A program made the position numbers and the translations under genes. DNA of 64,000 nucleotides from Salvia splendens. Its lineage: Eukaryota; Streptophyta; Magnoliopsida; Lamiales; Lamiaceae. Shown one piece after another: positions 9,016 through 19,866 of the stretch. Positions within the stretch are counted from its first letter, which is position 1. The number at the start of each line of letters is the position of its first letter. The notes under the pieces are model-generated. The model was not told where the DNA came from and ran no database searches. It saw nothing but the letters and a program-made list of their open reading frames with translations. The DNA lies in assembly GCF_004379255.2 (NCBI RefSeq), contig NC_056035.1, positions 25,172,502 to 25,236,501 of the forward strand, read 5' to 3'.

Positions 9016-11868
9016 GGGTCTACGTTCCTGTAGAATTGCTTATTGTTTTAATTAAAAGTAAAAAACAAAAATAAAGAGGGTTCAGTTATGATATGTTTAT
9101 GCTTAAATGATTTGGGAGACTACGTGAACCGTGACTGCTGCCCGATGCTGACTTCGAGGTAATGGTTATTTTACAAAAGTTTTATTATGTTTTAAGTTCA
9201 ACTATGGGGTGAGTATGAAATGATTGTTTCGGAAAAAGTTTAAGAGTTTAATGGTATCACGTTTCAAAATGTGAAAGAATAAGAATGTCCACAAGAGACA
9301 GTATGAGATGTGAAAGAAAAAGTAAGTCCACAAAGGACAAAGACTGACATTTGAGAAAATAAGAATGTCCACGAGGGACAGAGAATGATTTTTTTTTCAA
9401 ATATAGTTGACATGGTGGATATTTATGTTTTCAGAAACCGATATAATGTTTATATGATTTGCTAAAGAGTAATTCTAGAAGTTATCAAATAGCTTTTTGA
9501 GAATATGAAATGGAAATATGATTTTAAATTAGTCCTCGAAATTTGACCTTTAGGACGTCGACCATTATGACCTGGACTTTTCGATTGATTTACTAGTCTT
9601 TTCTATTTTGCTTGTGAAGTTCTTTTGCTAGGTTCATTATCTATGAATGATTGTGCTTGCTTTACTCGCTTGGGTCTTTTATTCTCTCATAAGCCAGAGG
9701 GATCATTTGGTTTAGCTCTCCAAACTTTGGTTCCATTCTTTCCATATGTATCCATGAGATATCCTCAGTTTGTTGAAGTCGGTCGTTTTAATTCCAATAT
9801 TTGATGTTATTTCCAGTTTTGCATCTAATAGTTTGTACCAGTCAACTTGTTGTCCATTTGTTTTGTAGAACTTGTAAAAATGGTCACCCCTGACATATCT
9901 ACTGGTCATCGGTATTTTTTTTATCTTCCACGAAATTTCCTTTATGAACCTCCCTAATAAAAATATCCTTTTGTATGATTGATCCCTTTTCTGCAAGAAG
10001 TGACAACTATTTTCTTTCCGATTTTCTATATCAAGTTGTAGTCTACTTTCTTGTGGAAGTCAACTTTGTCCTTCATATCCCTAGACTCTTTATTGTTATC
10101 TTCTGTAAGCTGCCATGTAAGCTGCCATTTATAAACGCAATACTTTGGCCCTCATAAATTCTTGTCACGAAATCTTGTTTCTAAAGCTGTTCACGTATGT
10201 AGTCTCCGCAACTATCAAATCTTTTAGACAACTATTCTTGAAAGATTATATATTGACTTCTCAACTTCCGCAACATAGTTGTTGGCATATGTCTTTGTTC
10301 TTGCAGACCTAACAATGACTTGCTCCACCCTAATGCTTGTTTTGTCCTTGCTTTGAACAATTTTTTGTATCTCGGAATTTAAATCCAGTATTACTTCACC
10401 GATCTTGCTATGTTTATTTCTCTCTTAGAGTTGTTTCATGGTCTTGTCTTTGAAGCTTAAGAATCCATGAGGTGATTCATTAATTCTGTTGTTGCTCATC
10501 AGTTTGACATTCTCTCTGCTCATGTCAACTACATGTGTTTTTTTTTTCAAATCTTTCTGCAGCTGGTCTGTCTCAGGGTTTATCTTTTGAGAGCCACCAC
10601 AGTGTTTCTTGTCTTTCCAAGTTTGTTCTACTGTTTGTTTTCTCTCAAGGGCATCCTATGCTAAGATCAACACTGTTCTTACTTTCTATGGTCAAAGGTT
10701 TTTATATCACTTTCTTGAAAACTTGATTTTGTTTCAAATCCTTAATGCTTGCATAATTTATCCTGAAAATCCCATCTTCATTTGATTGAGCTAGCTTCTT
10801 GGATAAGCATTGGACCCTTCCAAATCGATGGCACTATTCAAGGATACTCTTCTAGTTTTATGACTTCCAGTTTTATTTGAGTTCCCGACAAAGTAAAGAT
10901 TAATAGAGTAAATAGTGTGTCAACCAAGTTCCATTTTTAGGAGTTTTCTATATGGTTGTTCTCCATATGTAATTTAAAAAATATGTGTCATGTCCTTCTG
11001 CGAGACCAGTGTTGTTAGGGTCGCAGGGCGCACCGGGTCGATGAGGTGAAAATTCGGGTCGCGGGTCGACGAGTCGACGGGGTCGAGAGACCCACAAAGC
11101 TAGGTTAATTTTTTTGCCTTTTAATATTAAATAAAATAAATATATTGCTCTAATGTTTATAATACATCAAATAATATAAATGTAGACGCAATTCATGTGA
11201 ATAGAGATAAAATGCAAAATAGAAATGATCAAAATATCAAAACAATTCATAAGTCATAACACAATAAATAATTGAAATCATTGTCTGAAAATATCAAAAC
11301 AAAGGAATATATGAAGGGTGGCAGCAAAAGATCTTTGAATTGTTTATTTGTTTAGGAGTGAAGAGGCCGAATTCTAAAGTGTAGAAAGTAGGTTTGAAAA
11401 GTTTGATGTGGTGCATGCATATATATAGAGAATTGTGATTGAGAGAGACAGAAAACATGTGAGAGATTTGAGAAAATCAGAGATAACATGTGTTTAGGGC
11501 GACCCAGGCGACTCACTCGACCCAGGCGACCCACTCGACCCAGGCGACCCAGCGGCGACCCTGTATCTCGATCAACCCACCCATGTTGGGGCGGTGATGG
11601 TCTCGACCCAGGCGACCCGGGCGACCCGAGCGACCTGAACAACATTTTGACAACACTGTGCGAGACATTCTGTCAGTTCACTCACTCCTTGAGATTTATT
11701 TGTTGAGCGTCCCAGAACATTTATGTTTTTTAGGTTTTACTCTCCTCCCAACCCTTGTACTAATGTCAACGTCTATCTCGATTGGTGTCCCATTGCAAAA
11801 AGATGAACTTTTAGTGTGATATCCTCACATTAGAGACCTAATAGGTTAATTTCGAGGACGAAATTATT
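9016..11868 (+). mobile_element. Internal region of an LTR element without recognisable gag-pol
   Basis: Between the primer site (9004) and the polypurine tract (11869) I find no protease, reverse transcriptase, RNase H or integrase motif in any frame; the longest frames are about 95 codons. Near 9285-9390 a (t)ccac-aga-ggac phrase recurs three times. The last 40 bases (ttcgaggacgaaat) are typical of the 3' end of plant gypsy internal regions. It is either a decayed gypsy element or a large non-autonomous derivative. A hAT-type MITE occupies 11007-11658. Confidence 0.5.
11007..11658. mobile_element. Non-autonomous hAT-type MITE, GC-rich terminal arrays, 8-bp TSD
   Basis: The ends are cagtgttgt and acaacactg, perfect 9-bp terminal inverted repeats of hAT type. 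Flanks 10999-11006 and 11659-11666 are both tgcgagac, a perfect 8-bp target duplication, diagnostic of hAT insertion. Subterminal regions on both sides are arrays of gggtcg / cgaccc words (left 11020-11095, right 11495-11640) that can pair as longer arms, while the centre is AT-rich. No transposase ORF; frames of 97 and 72 codons over the right array are by-products of the repeat. Confidence 0.85.
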
Positions 11869-11882
11869 TTAAGGGGGCAGGA
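11869..11882 (+). promoter_or_regulatory. Polypurine tract before the 3' LTR
   Basis: ttaagggggcagga lies directly before tgtaatacc, the usual start of many plant gypsy LTRs. It primes plus-strand DNA synthesis. Confidence 0.8.
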
Positions 11883-14160
11883 TGTAATACCATATCTTTT
11901 TAAAAACAAAAATATGTATACTTTTGGAATTCTCAAAGGTATTTTGAATTTTGTCATTTTCCTATTGATTAATTATTATGGTTTTTGAACTAATGAGTTT
12001 GATTGTCAATTGTTTTACAAGTTGTCCTACTTAGACTGAGGATGCGCCTAGCAAAATAAATAAGGTCTAATTGTTCTTTTTTGATCTATTGGTGAATTAG
12101 TAGTATTAGAAACTTGAAACGAAATTATAAAATATTAGAGCTTTTGTTTGATGCCTTTTTTATATGTGCTTATATGTGTGTGTAAGCTACATGTTAAATA
12201 ATATATGTGTGGGTAAGTGTGTGAATTGTGTCAATATGATGATAATAAATAAATAAATAAAGAAATTAAATCCTATTTAAACACACTAACACACCGACCC
12301 TTCTAGAACACAGTACACACTTTTTCACATGAAAAACACAACTCTACGCATACCCACTACTTTTCACAAACCCACATGAGCAGCCCATTTTCCAGCCACT
12401 TCCGGCCGTTGCCCACCACCTCTCCGGCGACGCCTTGGCTGCCAGCAGCCCCTCTTCTTCTCCCTCCTCATGGTTTCTTCATCCTCATCTTTTCCTACCT
12501 CCATTGAAGATGATTCAAGGTAGAAGTTTTTTTCCGAACTCAAGTTTCTTGCAAATTAAGGTAAAAATTAAATTCCTCTTTTGATTACCTCACTTCCTAA
12601 GTTGATGTTTGTGGATTTGAATTCAAGCTTTGTGATTTTGGTTGTCAATGTGTAAAAGTGAGAATTTTTATGTTTTGTCTAAAATTGGGGATTTTAGTTA
12701 TTTTGATTAGTTTAGCTATTTTTCTATTTGATTGTTGGGGTGGAATTGTATAAATTGGTGGCTTGACTTAGAATTTTGTTTTAGTTAGTATGATTATTGA
12801 AACCCTAGAATTAAGTGGGTGCTTAAGTTTGATTTTGTTGATCCATTTGAAACTATACTTTTATTTTAGAACCAAAGAATTGAACTTTGGAGTAAAGTTT
12901 TTGATTGTCAATAAGTACACTGTTTAAACAGTAGGTCTCGAGGATTATTTGACAGACCAAAAGAATTCGTTTTCGGCTCATAATTTACCAGAGGATAGCC
13001 TTAGATGTCTTCTACATTTTGAATTTCAGCTTCAACCAAGTTTCAGCTTCAACCAAGTTCTGGTTAAATATCCATAAATGAAAAACAGATAGGAATTTCA
13101 AGCTCAAATTAAATTCTCATAAACTAGACTTTTCTTCTTATCTTGTAAAATTGGTTTCGTTGGTTTCCGACTTATGAGTCGAGCGGAATGATTTTTCAAA
13201 GTTAGTGCTTTCTGCTGTGAATAGTAGTAATGAAAGTGATCTTGTTGATTTTATTTGAGTAACCTATTGGGGTGAGATGATTATTAACTTGAGATATGCT
13301 TTAAATAATAATGTAGGGATGATGTGTGATTTTTCTTGGAATTGTCTAATATCGTTTCGTATTGTTTTGCGAATTATTTCAGTTGATCACATGAGTAGTA
13401 ACTGTGGTGGCTGTTGTACTTGATGATTTGAGTAGTTTTTATGCTTTAACTGGCTCTATACTTGAGAACGAATGTTTTAGATGTCCTAAAGCTTGAATGT
13501 CAAGTTGAAAGTTTATAAAACTAAGTTAAAGTGCTTAAGTGCTAGGAGCGGCGCATCCAAGGCTCGAGGATGGACAACCGAACTAAGCTTGAAGAGGTTA
13601 TTTTGGATTACAGCTTTCGAGGTGGGGTTTACTTTATCTGTAAGCGTAGTGGTTACATGGTTATAATCATTGTTGTGTCGTGCGCCATTCATATGAGCTT
13701 ATGAGCACACGAGGGGTCAGATCCACGAGGGAAAAAATATGGGTCGCTGGCAGCCCACCAATAGCCCACGAGGGGTCAGGTCCACGAGGGACCGAGACTA
13801 GTTTCCTATAGATGTCAGCAAAGTGGAGATGGTTCATTATGTTATGATTCATTACACAATTGGTTATAACTGCTTGCAGCTATTCTCCACTGAGTGTGCT
13901 TGCATACTCACACCTGTTATTTAATGTTTTTCAGGTTAAGGAGTCAGTGACGAGGCAGCGGTCAACGTGGTCCACGGTCTCCCAGCCCAATATTTGACTA
14001 GTATCCATTTTGGTGATTATGGGTAAAAGTGAATAGCTTTGACATCTTTTATATTGAAATTGTGTGATAAAAAGTTTTGTATTTTGGGGGATGTGTTCTA
14101 GATAGGGAAATTATTTTTTTTTGCTTAGTTTTTCTTTTATGAAATATATATATATATATA
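11883..14160 (+). mobile_element. 3' LTR of the gypsy-like element, interrupted at its right end
   Basis: Starts TGTAATACC after the polypurine tract and runs about 2.3 kb without coding potential until the TIR element at 14161. The expected end (gttcggggcattaca, as at 9000) is not found to the right, so the end was lost or lies beyond the nested insertions. A phrase with cacgaggggtcag occurs twice (about 13705 and 13770). A tract at 12300-12480 rich in CCACC/CCGGC may be the transcribed leader. Confidence 0.6.
12274..12281 (+). promoter_or_regulatory. Candidate TATA box of the LTR promoter
   Basis: tatttaaa sits about 390 bp into the LTR, upstream of a C-rich leader-like stretch. Position and sequence fit a pol II promoter; there is no other evidence. 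Confidence 0.35.
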
Positions 14161-14338
14161 GAGAGTTGTGATCATATGATAACCTACAATTTATGTGATA
14201 ACCCTATAACCAAATCTGGACCACACATATGTTCTAATCTTGTGGCTGAGATTTAAACTTAGATTTACTTCATAAAAAAGGCGCAGAGGGTAAATATGTA
14301 ATTTTCCTCATTTAATTTTTGAATTTCGCTCAATTTCT

Positions 14339-14590
14339 GGATAGAATGATACTCTGAGTTGATAAAATGATAGTTTTGCCGGATAGAATGATACTCTGAG
14401 TTGATAAAATGATAGTTTTGCCGGATAGAATGATACTCTGAGTTGATAAAATGATAGTTTTATCGGATGGAATGATACTCTGAGTTGATAAAATAATAGT
14501 TTTGCCGGATAGAATGATACTCTGAGTTGATAAAATGATAGTTTTGCCGGATAGAATGGTACTCTGAGTTGATAAAATGATAGTTTTACT
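14339..14590 (+). repeat. Minisatellite, 6 units of 42 bp
   Basis: The unit begins ggatagaatgatactctg and ends gatagttttgcc. Six head-to-tail copies fill exactly 252 bp, differing at single positions (for example gttttatc and gttttact at some unit ends). Confidence 0.9.
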
Positions 14591-14713
14591 GATTTGTAGG
14601 TATGTGCTTTCCTAGTTAATTATCGCGTTGTACATTAAGCAGCATAGCTTGTACCATATCAATTCCTAATTACTGCAAACTTAAACTCAGATCTTCACAA
14701 CACTGTCGCGCTA

Positions 14714-14983
14714 ATGGCGGTGCTGGATGCTATTATGGGGTCCTCCTTCGCTGCGGTTCTGCTCTTCTTCCTCCTTGTCTTCACTCCACTGGGCGACTCG
14801 CTTGCAGCATCGGGGCGGCAGACGCTGCTCCGCTCGGATCCGCGGCACCGGGGGCGATTGGTGGCGCTTGTGGAGCAGGGGCGTCAGGCGGTGGCCATCG
14901 ACGCTTGCCCCACCGATATGGTGGATCACATGCCCAGTGAGGATCCCAGAATTAACAGCCAGCTCTCGCTGTCATTATAGGTG
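14714..14983 (+). pseudogene. Captured N-terminal fragment of a QUA3/PMT13-like methyltransferase gene
   Basis: An 89-codon frame opens MAVLDAIMGSS, has a hydrophobic segment (VLLFFLLVFTPLGDSL, about residues 15-30), then AASGRQTLLRSDPRHRGRL, then IDACPTDMVDHMP and EDPRINSQLSL before the stop. From memory this order (type II membrane anchor, GRQTLL, ACP..VDHMPCEDPRRNSQLS) is that of QUA3/PMT13, a Golgi methyltransferase acting on the pectin homogalacturonan. The methyltransferase domain is absent, the Cys of the HMPCED motif is Ser, and the frame ends where the family continues with SREMNFY. Lying between the TIRs, it looks like a transduplicated exon. The GC-rich codons contrast with the AT-rich element. 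Confidence 0.6.
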
Positions 14984-15070
14984 AAGAGATTTTCTCCTCC
15001 AACACAAAAATGTGTGGTGGAGATTTAGTTATAGGATTATCACATAAATTGTGGTTATCATTATAACACA

Positions 15071-15106
<36 letters not shown>

Positions 15107-15109
<3 letters not shown>

Positions 15110-16130
15110 GTGATCTATGGCAACTGTCCATTAAGTACATAACTAGAGAACAAATCTCAGCCACACATTTTAATACTCCAAATTAATCTTATGGCTTAGC
15201 TATTTTTACATATTTTAAATAAAAAGTAATTAACAGGGGTATTTTTGGAAACCATATTCAACTCCAACCGTCTCCTTCAATTTTCCAACTCCAATTCACA
15301 CTTTTTTTCCTCCCCTCTCTTCCTCCTTTCCCCCGTTTCCGCCGCCGAGCTCAACATGAGTGCCGCCGTTAACATGATATGTATATAGAATTTTCACATT
15401 CAAATTTAAGTAATACCACAACCATCGATTTTGTGAAAAATGAGAGATGCAGGGGCCCCGCCCCTTTCCTATTGTTCTATATTAAACAGGTGATCGACGG
15501 AGATGGTGGGTAAACAAAGTGGATGCAACGGTTTTATTTTATTTTTGTAATCAATTTATATTTGGATATTGTGAAATCCAACTAAAAAGATTTGAAGCCA
15601 TTTGTATCCAAATCATCATCTCTTAAGTAGCTGCTGCTGCATTAGCAAAGTGAAACAGAGTGAATAACTCCTCTTTTAGAACAACCACCATTGCATTTCA
15701 TGTACTCCTGATTCTTTTCTTGAATACAAAAGCCCAAAACTAGTTATTTTCTGAGATATATGCTGCCCAGAACTAGGAAGGGCATTAATCGGCGTGAAAA
15801 AGACATCCTCTTCTTCATCAGGTTCTTCATCAGTTATCAGCCTCCTTCTGTGGCGTGACGCTCCAACCGCGCTTCTTGCTGAACTATTCACATCCTCCCT
15901 TGTTCTCTGTATAGGGGTTTCCCATGGTTGTTCCTCATCGGACCTATTTCCTGAGGTCTCTGTTCTGGCTGGCCTCGTCTGATAAGTACGAACGGCAGCA
16001 GCTCTTGCTTCAGTAGCCTCATTTCTGGGAGACACCTTCTCAATATCCTTCTCTTCATCGGTTACAACAACCACTTCCCTGTTCTCCGGTGATTCATCAG
16101 CTATTCTCTCTACCCTCTCAGTAGGGTTCC
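15107..16130. mobile_element. Left part of a further TIR element; right end not found
   Basis: The left edge gtagtgatctatggcaac lies against a long (TA)n tract (15074-15106). The following 150 bp have the same layout as the left ends at 3747 and 14161: an aatcttatggct block at 15184 and a ggggtatttttggaaac block at 15236. No inverted counterpart is seen before the copia LTR at 16131. 15253-15675 is AT-rich with a C/T-rich leader-like tract and no ORF. Confidence 0.4.
15676..16130 (-). CDS. Unknown hydrophilic ORF fragment cut by a copia LTR
   Basis: A minus-strand frame continues out of the LTR at 16131 and runs 151 codons to a stop at 15676. The peptide is strongly hydrophilic, with repeated acidic and basic runs (VVVTDEEKDIEKV, RRRLITDEEPDEEEDVFF) and no hydrophobic core until the C-terminus. 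I do not recognise it. It could be an exon of a host gene, cargo of the TIR element at 15107, or part of a gag-like ORF. The start lies inside or beyond the LTR, so the true N-terminus is lost. Confidence 0.35.
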
Positions 16131-17578
16131 TGTTAGAGTTTATATACTGGAAATCACATTTCGAGTGATTGAATACTGTAAAAACTCTTATTTTATTTTC
16201 CAATGGATGCAATAGATTATTTTTGTCATAATATTGTTATGTTTTACATTTAATGGATGTTTATTGCATGTTTAAATGTATAAGTAACTTAACTAAGTCT
16301 AAGTCTTTGTTTTAGTAGACCGGTTGTGGGCGTCGTCCACTTTAAGGTAACACGGTCAGTTCTAAACAAAGAAAAATAAGAATTTCACAACTCAGATAGG
16401 CCTAGACTACCTATCATGAGAGGTTGCAATGTCAGTCCGCATATTTCTAAGCCTTACTGAAATAAGATGACATTGGTGTGGTAGAGCACTGAATTGGATC
16501 TAACTGCGAGACAAGTCTTTATGCTATCTACTGAAAGACGAGGTCTTGATAATTATTTCTTAATCAATGTACGTTAGCACTGAGCATACGGTATTGATTA
16601 TGCACTACTTTGACTTACCAAATGCTGCGGGTTTTTTCACAACCCAATAATCCTGGTATATTGGGTAGTAGTGATTAATATCTAACGGTGCTAGGATTGC
16701 TATTATATTGAATCGTACGCGAGGAGAGTATAGTTTGATAACGTCCTCAAGAGGAGCTTGAAACATGGCTTTATTATTCGGAACCTAGCTAGTTGGAGTT
16801 TGATTACTCTATGAATAATAAATAAACGTTTCTTGCTATGTCCACTTTTGGAATTAATAATATGTTAATTAATTAAGTTCATAGCAGACATTAATTAATT
16901 AATGCACGGGAAATGACCTACAAACAAATGGAAACCTGGATTACTTATAATTTCGGATTTGGATGGGCAGTGCAATATTACTTCTGTAGTAGCTGCTCGT
17001 AATATTCCAATATAAGCTTGTATTAAATTGTGAGTTCAATTTAATTAGTAAAAAGCTAATTGGGGGAGGCCATATCCAAAACCTTCCATAGATCCCTGAC
17101 AGGGCCCAATATGTGACTTAATATAAATAGGAGATAAATGAGACAGAAAAGAATACATATTTTTTTTCTCTAAATTTTCATCCCCCTCTCCTTCTCTGTG
17201 AGGGACGATTTTCAGCTCTCCTCCGTGAGGGATTTCCGTCTTCTTTATTTAAGTCCTAGTATTCTGGTGAGATCAGCCCACACTGATATCAGCATACAGT
17301 CCGGGAACCAGTCAGAAGATTCGTGGTTTAGTACTCAAGATCTTCACGTAGAGAAGACGCTAGCTATCTTCGATTCTTTGGAGAATCTTCAAGGTAAATT
17401 GGCTAATCCGTTGTAAGCATGTTTTAAGTTTCAATTACTCTAAAGCATGAATTAATTCAAGTTGTGAATATGATACATGTGATAATTGCGCGAATAGAAT
17501 TAGTCTAAATAATCTGCTAAATATATCAGAATTATTATGTGATCAATTTGATGCATCCTTCTGCTGCCAACCCCTTCA
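16131..17578 (+). mobile_element. Ty1/copia 5' LTR (left copy)
   Basis: Starts tgttagagttta and ends ccccttca, two bases before a tRNA-Met primer site. It matches the inverted LTR at 23282-24747 along its length with many substitutions and small indels, roughly 80 percent by eye. A TATA box lies at 17118. The left flank gttcc is not repeated at the other LTR, so the two LTRs do not bound a single insertion. Confidence 0.8.
17118..17129 (+). promoter_or_regulatory. TATA box of the left copia LTR
   Basis: A tataaatag core about 990 bp into the LTR. The same tataaataggag occurs in the inverted LTR near 23730-23745, so the promoter is conserved between copies. Confidence 0.55.
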
Positions 17579-17580
17579 AT

Positions 17581-17592
17581 TGGTATCAGAGC
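17581..17592 (+). promoter_or_regulatory. Primer-binding site, left copia element
   Basis: tggtatcagagc two bases after the LTR end, complementary to the initiator tRNA-Met 3' end. Confidence 0.9.
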
Positions 17593-17823
17593 CAGTCTTT
17601 GGCTCTGATTATTTGGATTTAAATTTCGCGAAATTCATGTATGCATGTGTCATTTGATTGCAAAGTAGTTCTTGTATTTAGTTGTTATATTTTATGCATG
17701 ATGAACTCAAGAACTATCGAATCGATGAACTTGAATTTTTCGACCGCGCGAGGCGTGCGATCGAGAAGTGGGTCGTCAATGGAGTGGGAGCCGAGGGTTC
17801 ACGATCACGGGGCGATGCACAGA
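17593..17823 (+). mobile_element. Leader fragment of the left copia element
   Basis: About 230 bp matching the inverted leader at 23030-23268: both contain the run around catgatgaactcaagaacta and a GC-rich tail with gatcacggggcga. The fragment stops abruptly at the gypsy-type LTR (17824). No gag gene remains on this side. Confidence 0.75.
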
Positions 17824-19866
17824 TGTCACGACCGCCCATACTAGGGGTACTACAAATGTGGCGATCGTGACCAACAATAACGACAACATACAAGGATGAC
17901 AGTTTATGAAAACTCAATTAGCTTAAAGGAAGAAAATATTTTAGTTTAAAGAAGTTTAATGTTATAAGTTTACTATTATTTAGAAACGACTTATGACAGC
18001 TATTTTTAAAAGAAGAAGCGGAGAAAATAAATTTTAAAATTCAATTAACTTCTAAAAGAAAACATTTGGTTTAATCCATGGAAAAACCATTTTAGAGTAA
18101 CAAGGTAAACACAAGGTTAAAGTCTAACACAACTAAACATGCTCAAACACAGTACGAAAAAGAATAAAGTCTTGAGGCATAGTTAAAAAATATAGCAGCG
18201 GAAATAAGATTCAAAGAGAGTCAAGGATGACGCCTATGTATGAAGACACAACGCATCCTAAGTTCTTAGGCCAACTTAACATCCTCCGCAACATCCCGCT
18301 CAACCTGCACATAAAGAAAACATATGCAGGGTTGAGTACTTGTTGTACTCAATGGGCTCATGCCGAAAACATTTTATAATAGTTATGTCATCCATACCAG
18401 TGATCTCGAGTTTTTATGTGTAGTTAAGAAGATATCACGAGAACACAAAAATATTTCAAAGTCTAGCCAGACAATTTATCTCCCCACTTCACATCAATCC
18501 ATCAATCACAATCATCATATCACAGTGCGACGATAGTGTGGCCACACTATTCACCCACGAGACCGGCCGACTAGCAAGGACGGCTCACGATCCCACCAGT
18601 GTACACAGCCTGATAGGGTTTGCGGCCCTACTCAGACCCGAATTCGTTTTCACAACACAACCATGTAGCCTAACGGAGCAGGCTCAGACGAACTAGGCAT
18701 CAGTCAACAATCTCACAAACAAAAACAACATGGCATGACATAACAAGTTAAACCACCCTTATAACACCACCTCGTATTTTCGGAAAAATAAAGAGATTTG
18801 AAAAAGAAAGCCCACCTCGATTGCTTAACAACACAAAATCCAACTTATGGCAACTCTCGTTCCTCGAGCTCACGTATACACAATCACCCTTGCCAACGAC
18901 AACACAATCAGCCTTCCATCAATTTATATTATCATGCATGTCCTATCGTTCTTTTTTTTCAATCCCTTAAATTACCCCGTCACAACATTCATCAACATAA
19001 GGAAAAACATGCCATAATATTTCTCAACGTGTCACACATAATCACGTCATATGATACCTTCTCAAATCATACATGCATTATATAATTCATTAAAACTTGG
19101 CAACAAGTGATATTTCCACATAACAACAAATCTGGCAGAACTGCGCGGTTGGTTTGTAGAAATCACTAAAAATCCAACCGACCTCATATGAAGCTAAACT
19201 TTGGTCACAACACGGTAGACACATTCAAGCTCATCCAGTTAAAATTTCACACTCAAATCATGTAATTTGGTCAGTCAAAACATTAATGCAACTCTCTGGT
19301 CGGAACATAAAAATTCTGGCAGCACAGCGCAGTTCATTTGAAAAATTCACCAAATAGTCATCTAGTTTAAAATTCACATCAAAAGGAGGTCATTTGGTCG
19401 GTCAAATAGAAAACGGAACTTTCTGGGCGAGAACACAAGTTTTTGGTAGAATTGCGCAGTCAACTTCAAACATTTATTAAAAATTCATTTTTCGACAAAA
19501 AGGGCTGAAATTCACACAGAACACAGAAAACACATTGAAGTTTACTCAGTAAAAATTTCATGCCAAAATTCGGTCGTTTGATGGGTCAAAAACACGTCGG
19601 AACCCACTGTCCGAACACCACAGTTTTCAGGCTTCACAATTTCGAAATTAAGGTTTCTTCCTCATTCATCCAAATACAATTTTTCATGCTTACAACGCAT
19701 AATCGTGCTTAAAAGGTTATCACAATCATGTTCACATATAATCTCACATCATTCACCAATGATTCAATCAAACTTCACACATATTCATTCAAAATCGCAT
19801 ATTCACCAATGTTCTCATACAAACACAAATTCCCATCGATTAATTATGTGATCTAAGATTCTTACA
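17824..19866 (-). mobile_element. Gypsy-type LTR (solo or recombinant), minus orientation
   Basis: On the minus strand it starts tgtaagaatc and ends ggtcgtgaca, with the transcript-leader phrase gtgcaggttgagcggg and a gagtacaacaagtactca palindrome about 0.5 kb before the end, as in many plant gypsy LTRs. No primer site or polypurine tract adjoins it. The flanks are acaga and ctcac, so no target duplication; they belong to two oppositely oriented copia fragments. No ORF of interest. Confidence 0.55.

Larger units (their letters stand above)
14161..15072 (+). mobile_element. TIR element carrying a captured host-gene fragment
   Basis: The left end (gagagttgtgatcatatg, then the core acaatttatgtgataa) and right end (the same core inverted, ttatcacataaattgt) form about 45-bp imperfect terminal inverted repeats next to (TA)n on both sides. 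Inside are a 6 x 42-bp minisatellite and a coding fragment resembling QUA3/PMT13. Size (912 bp), TIRs and captured exon fit a Pack-MULE-like element. The target duplication cannot be told apart from the flanking TA repeats. Confidence 0.65.

Noticed and set aside
9712..9996. 94-codon minus-strand ORF as a gene
   Set aside because: No recognisable domain, AT-rich, inside a decayed LTR element; not better than chance.
11352..11706. Arg/Pro-rich ORFs on both strands
   Set aside because: They translate the cgaccc repeat arms of the MITE; composition is driven by the repeat.
14339..14590. CRISPR-like array
   Set aside because: The 42-bp units are contiguous with no spacers, in a plant transposon; it is a minisatellite.
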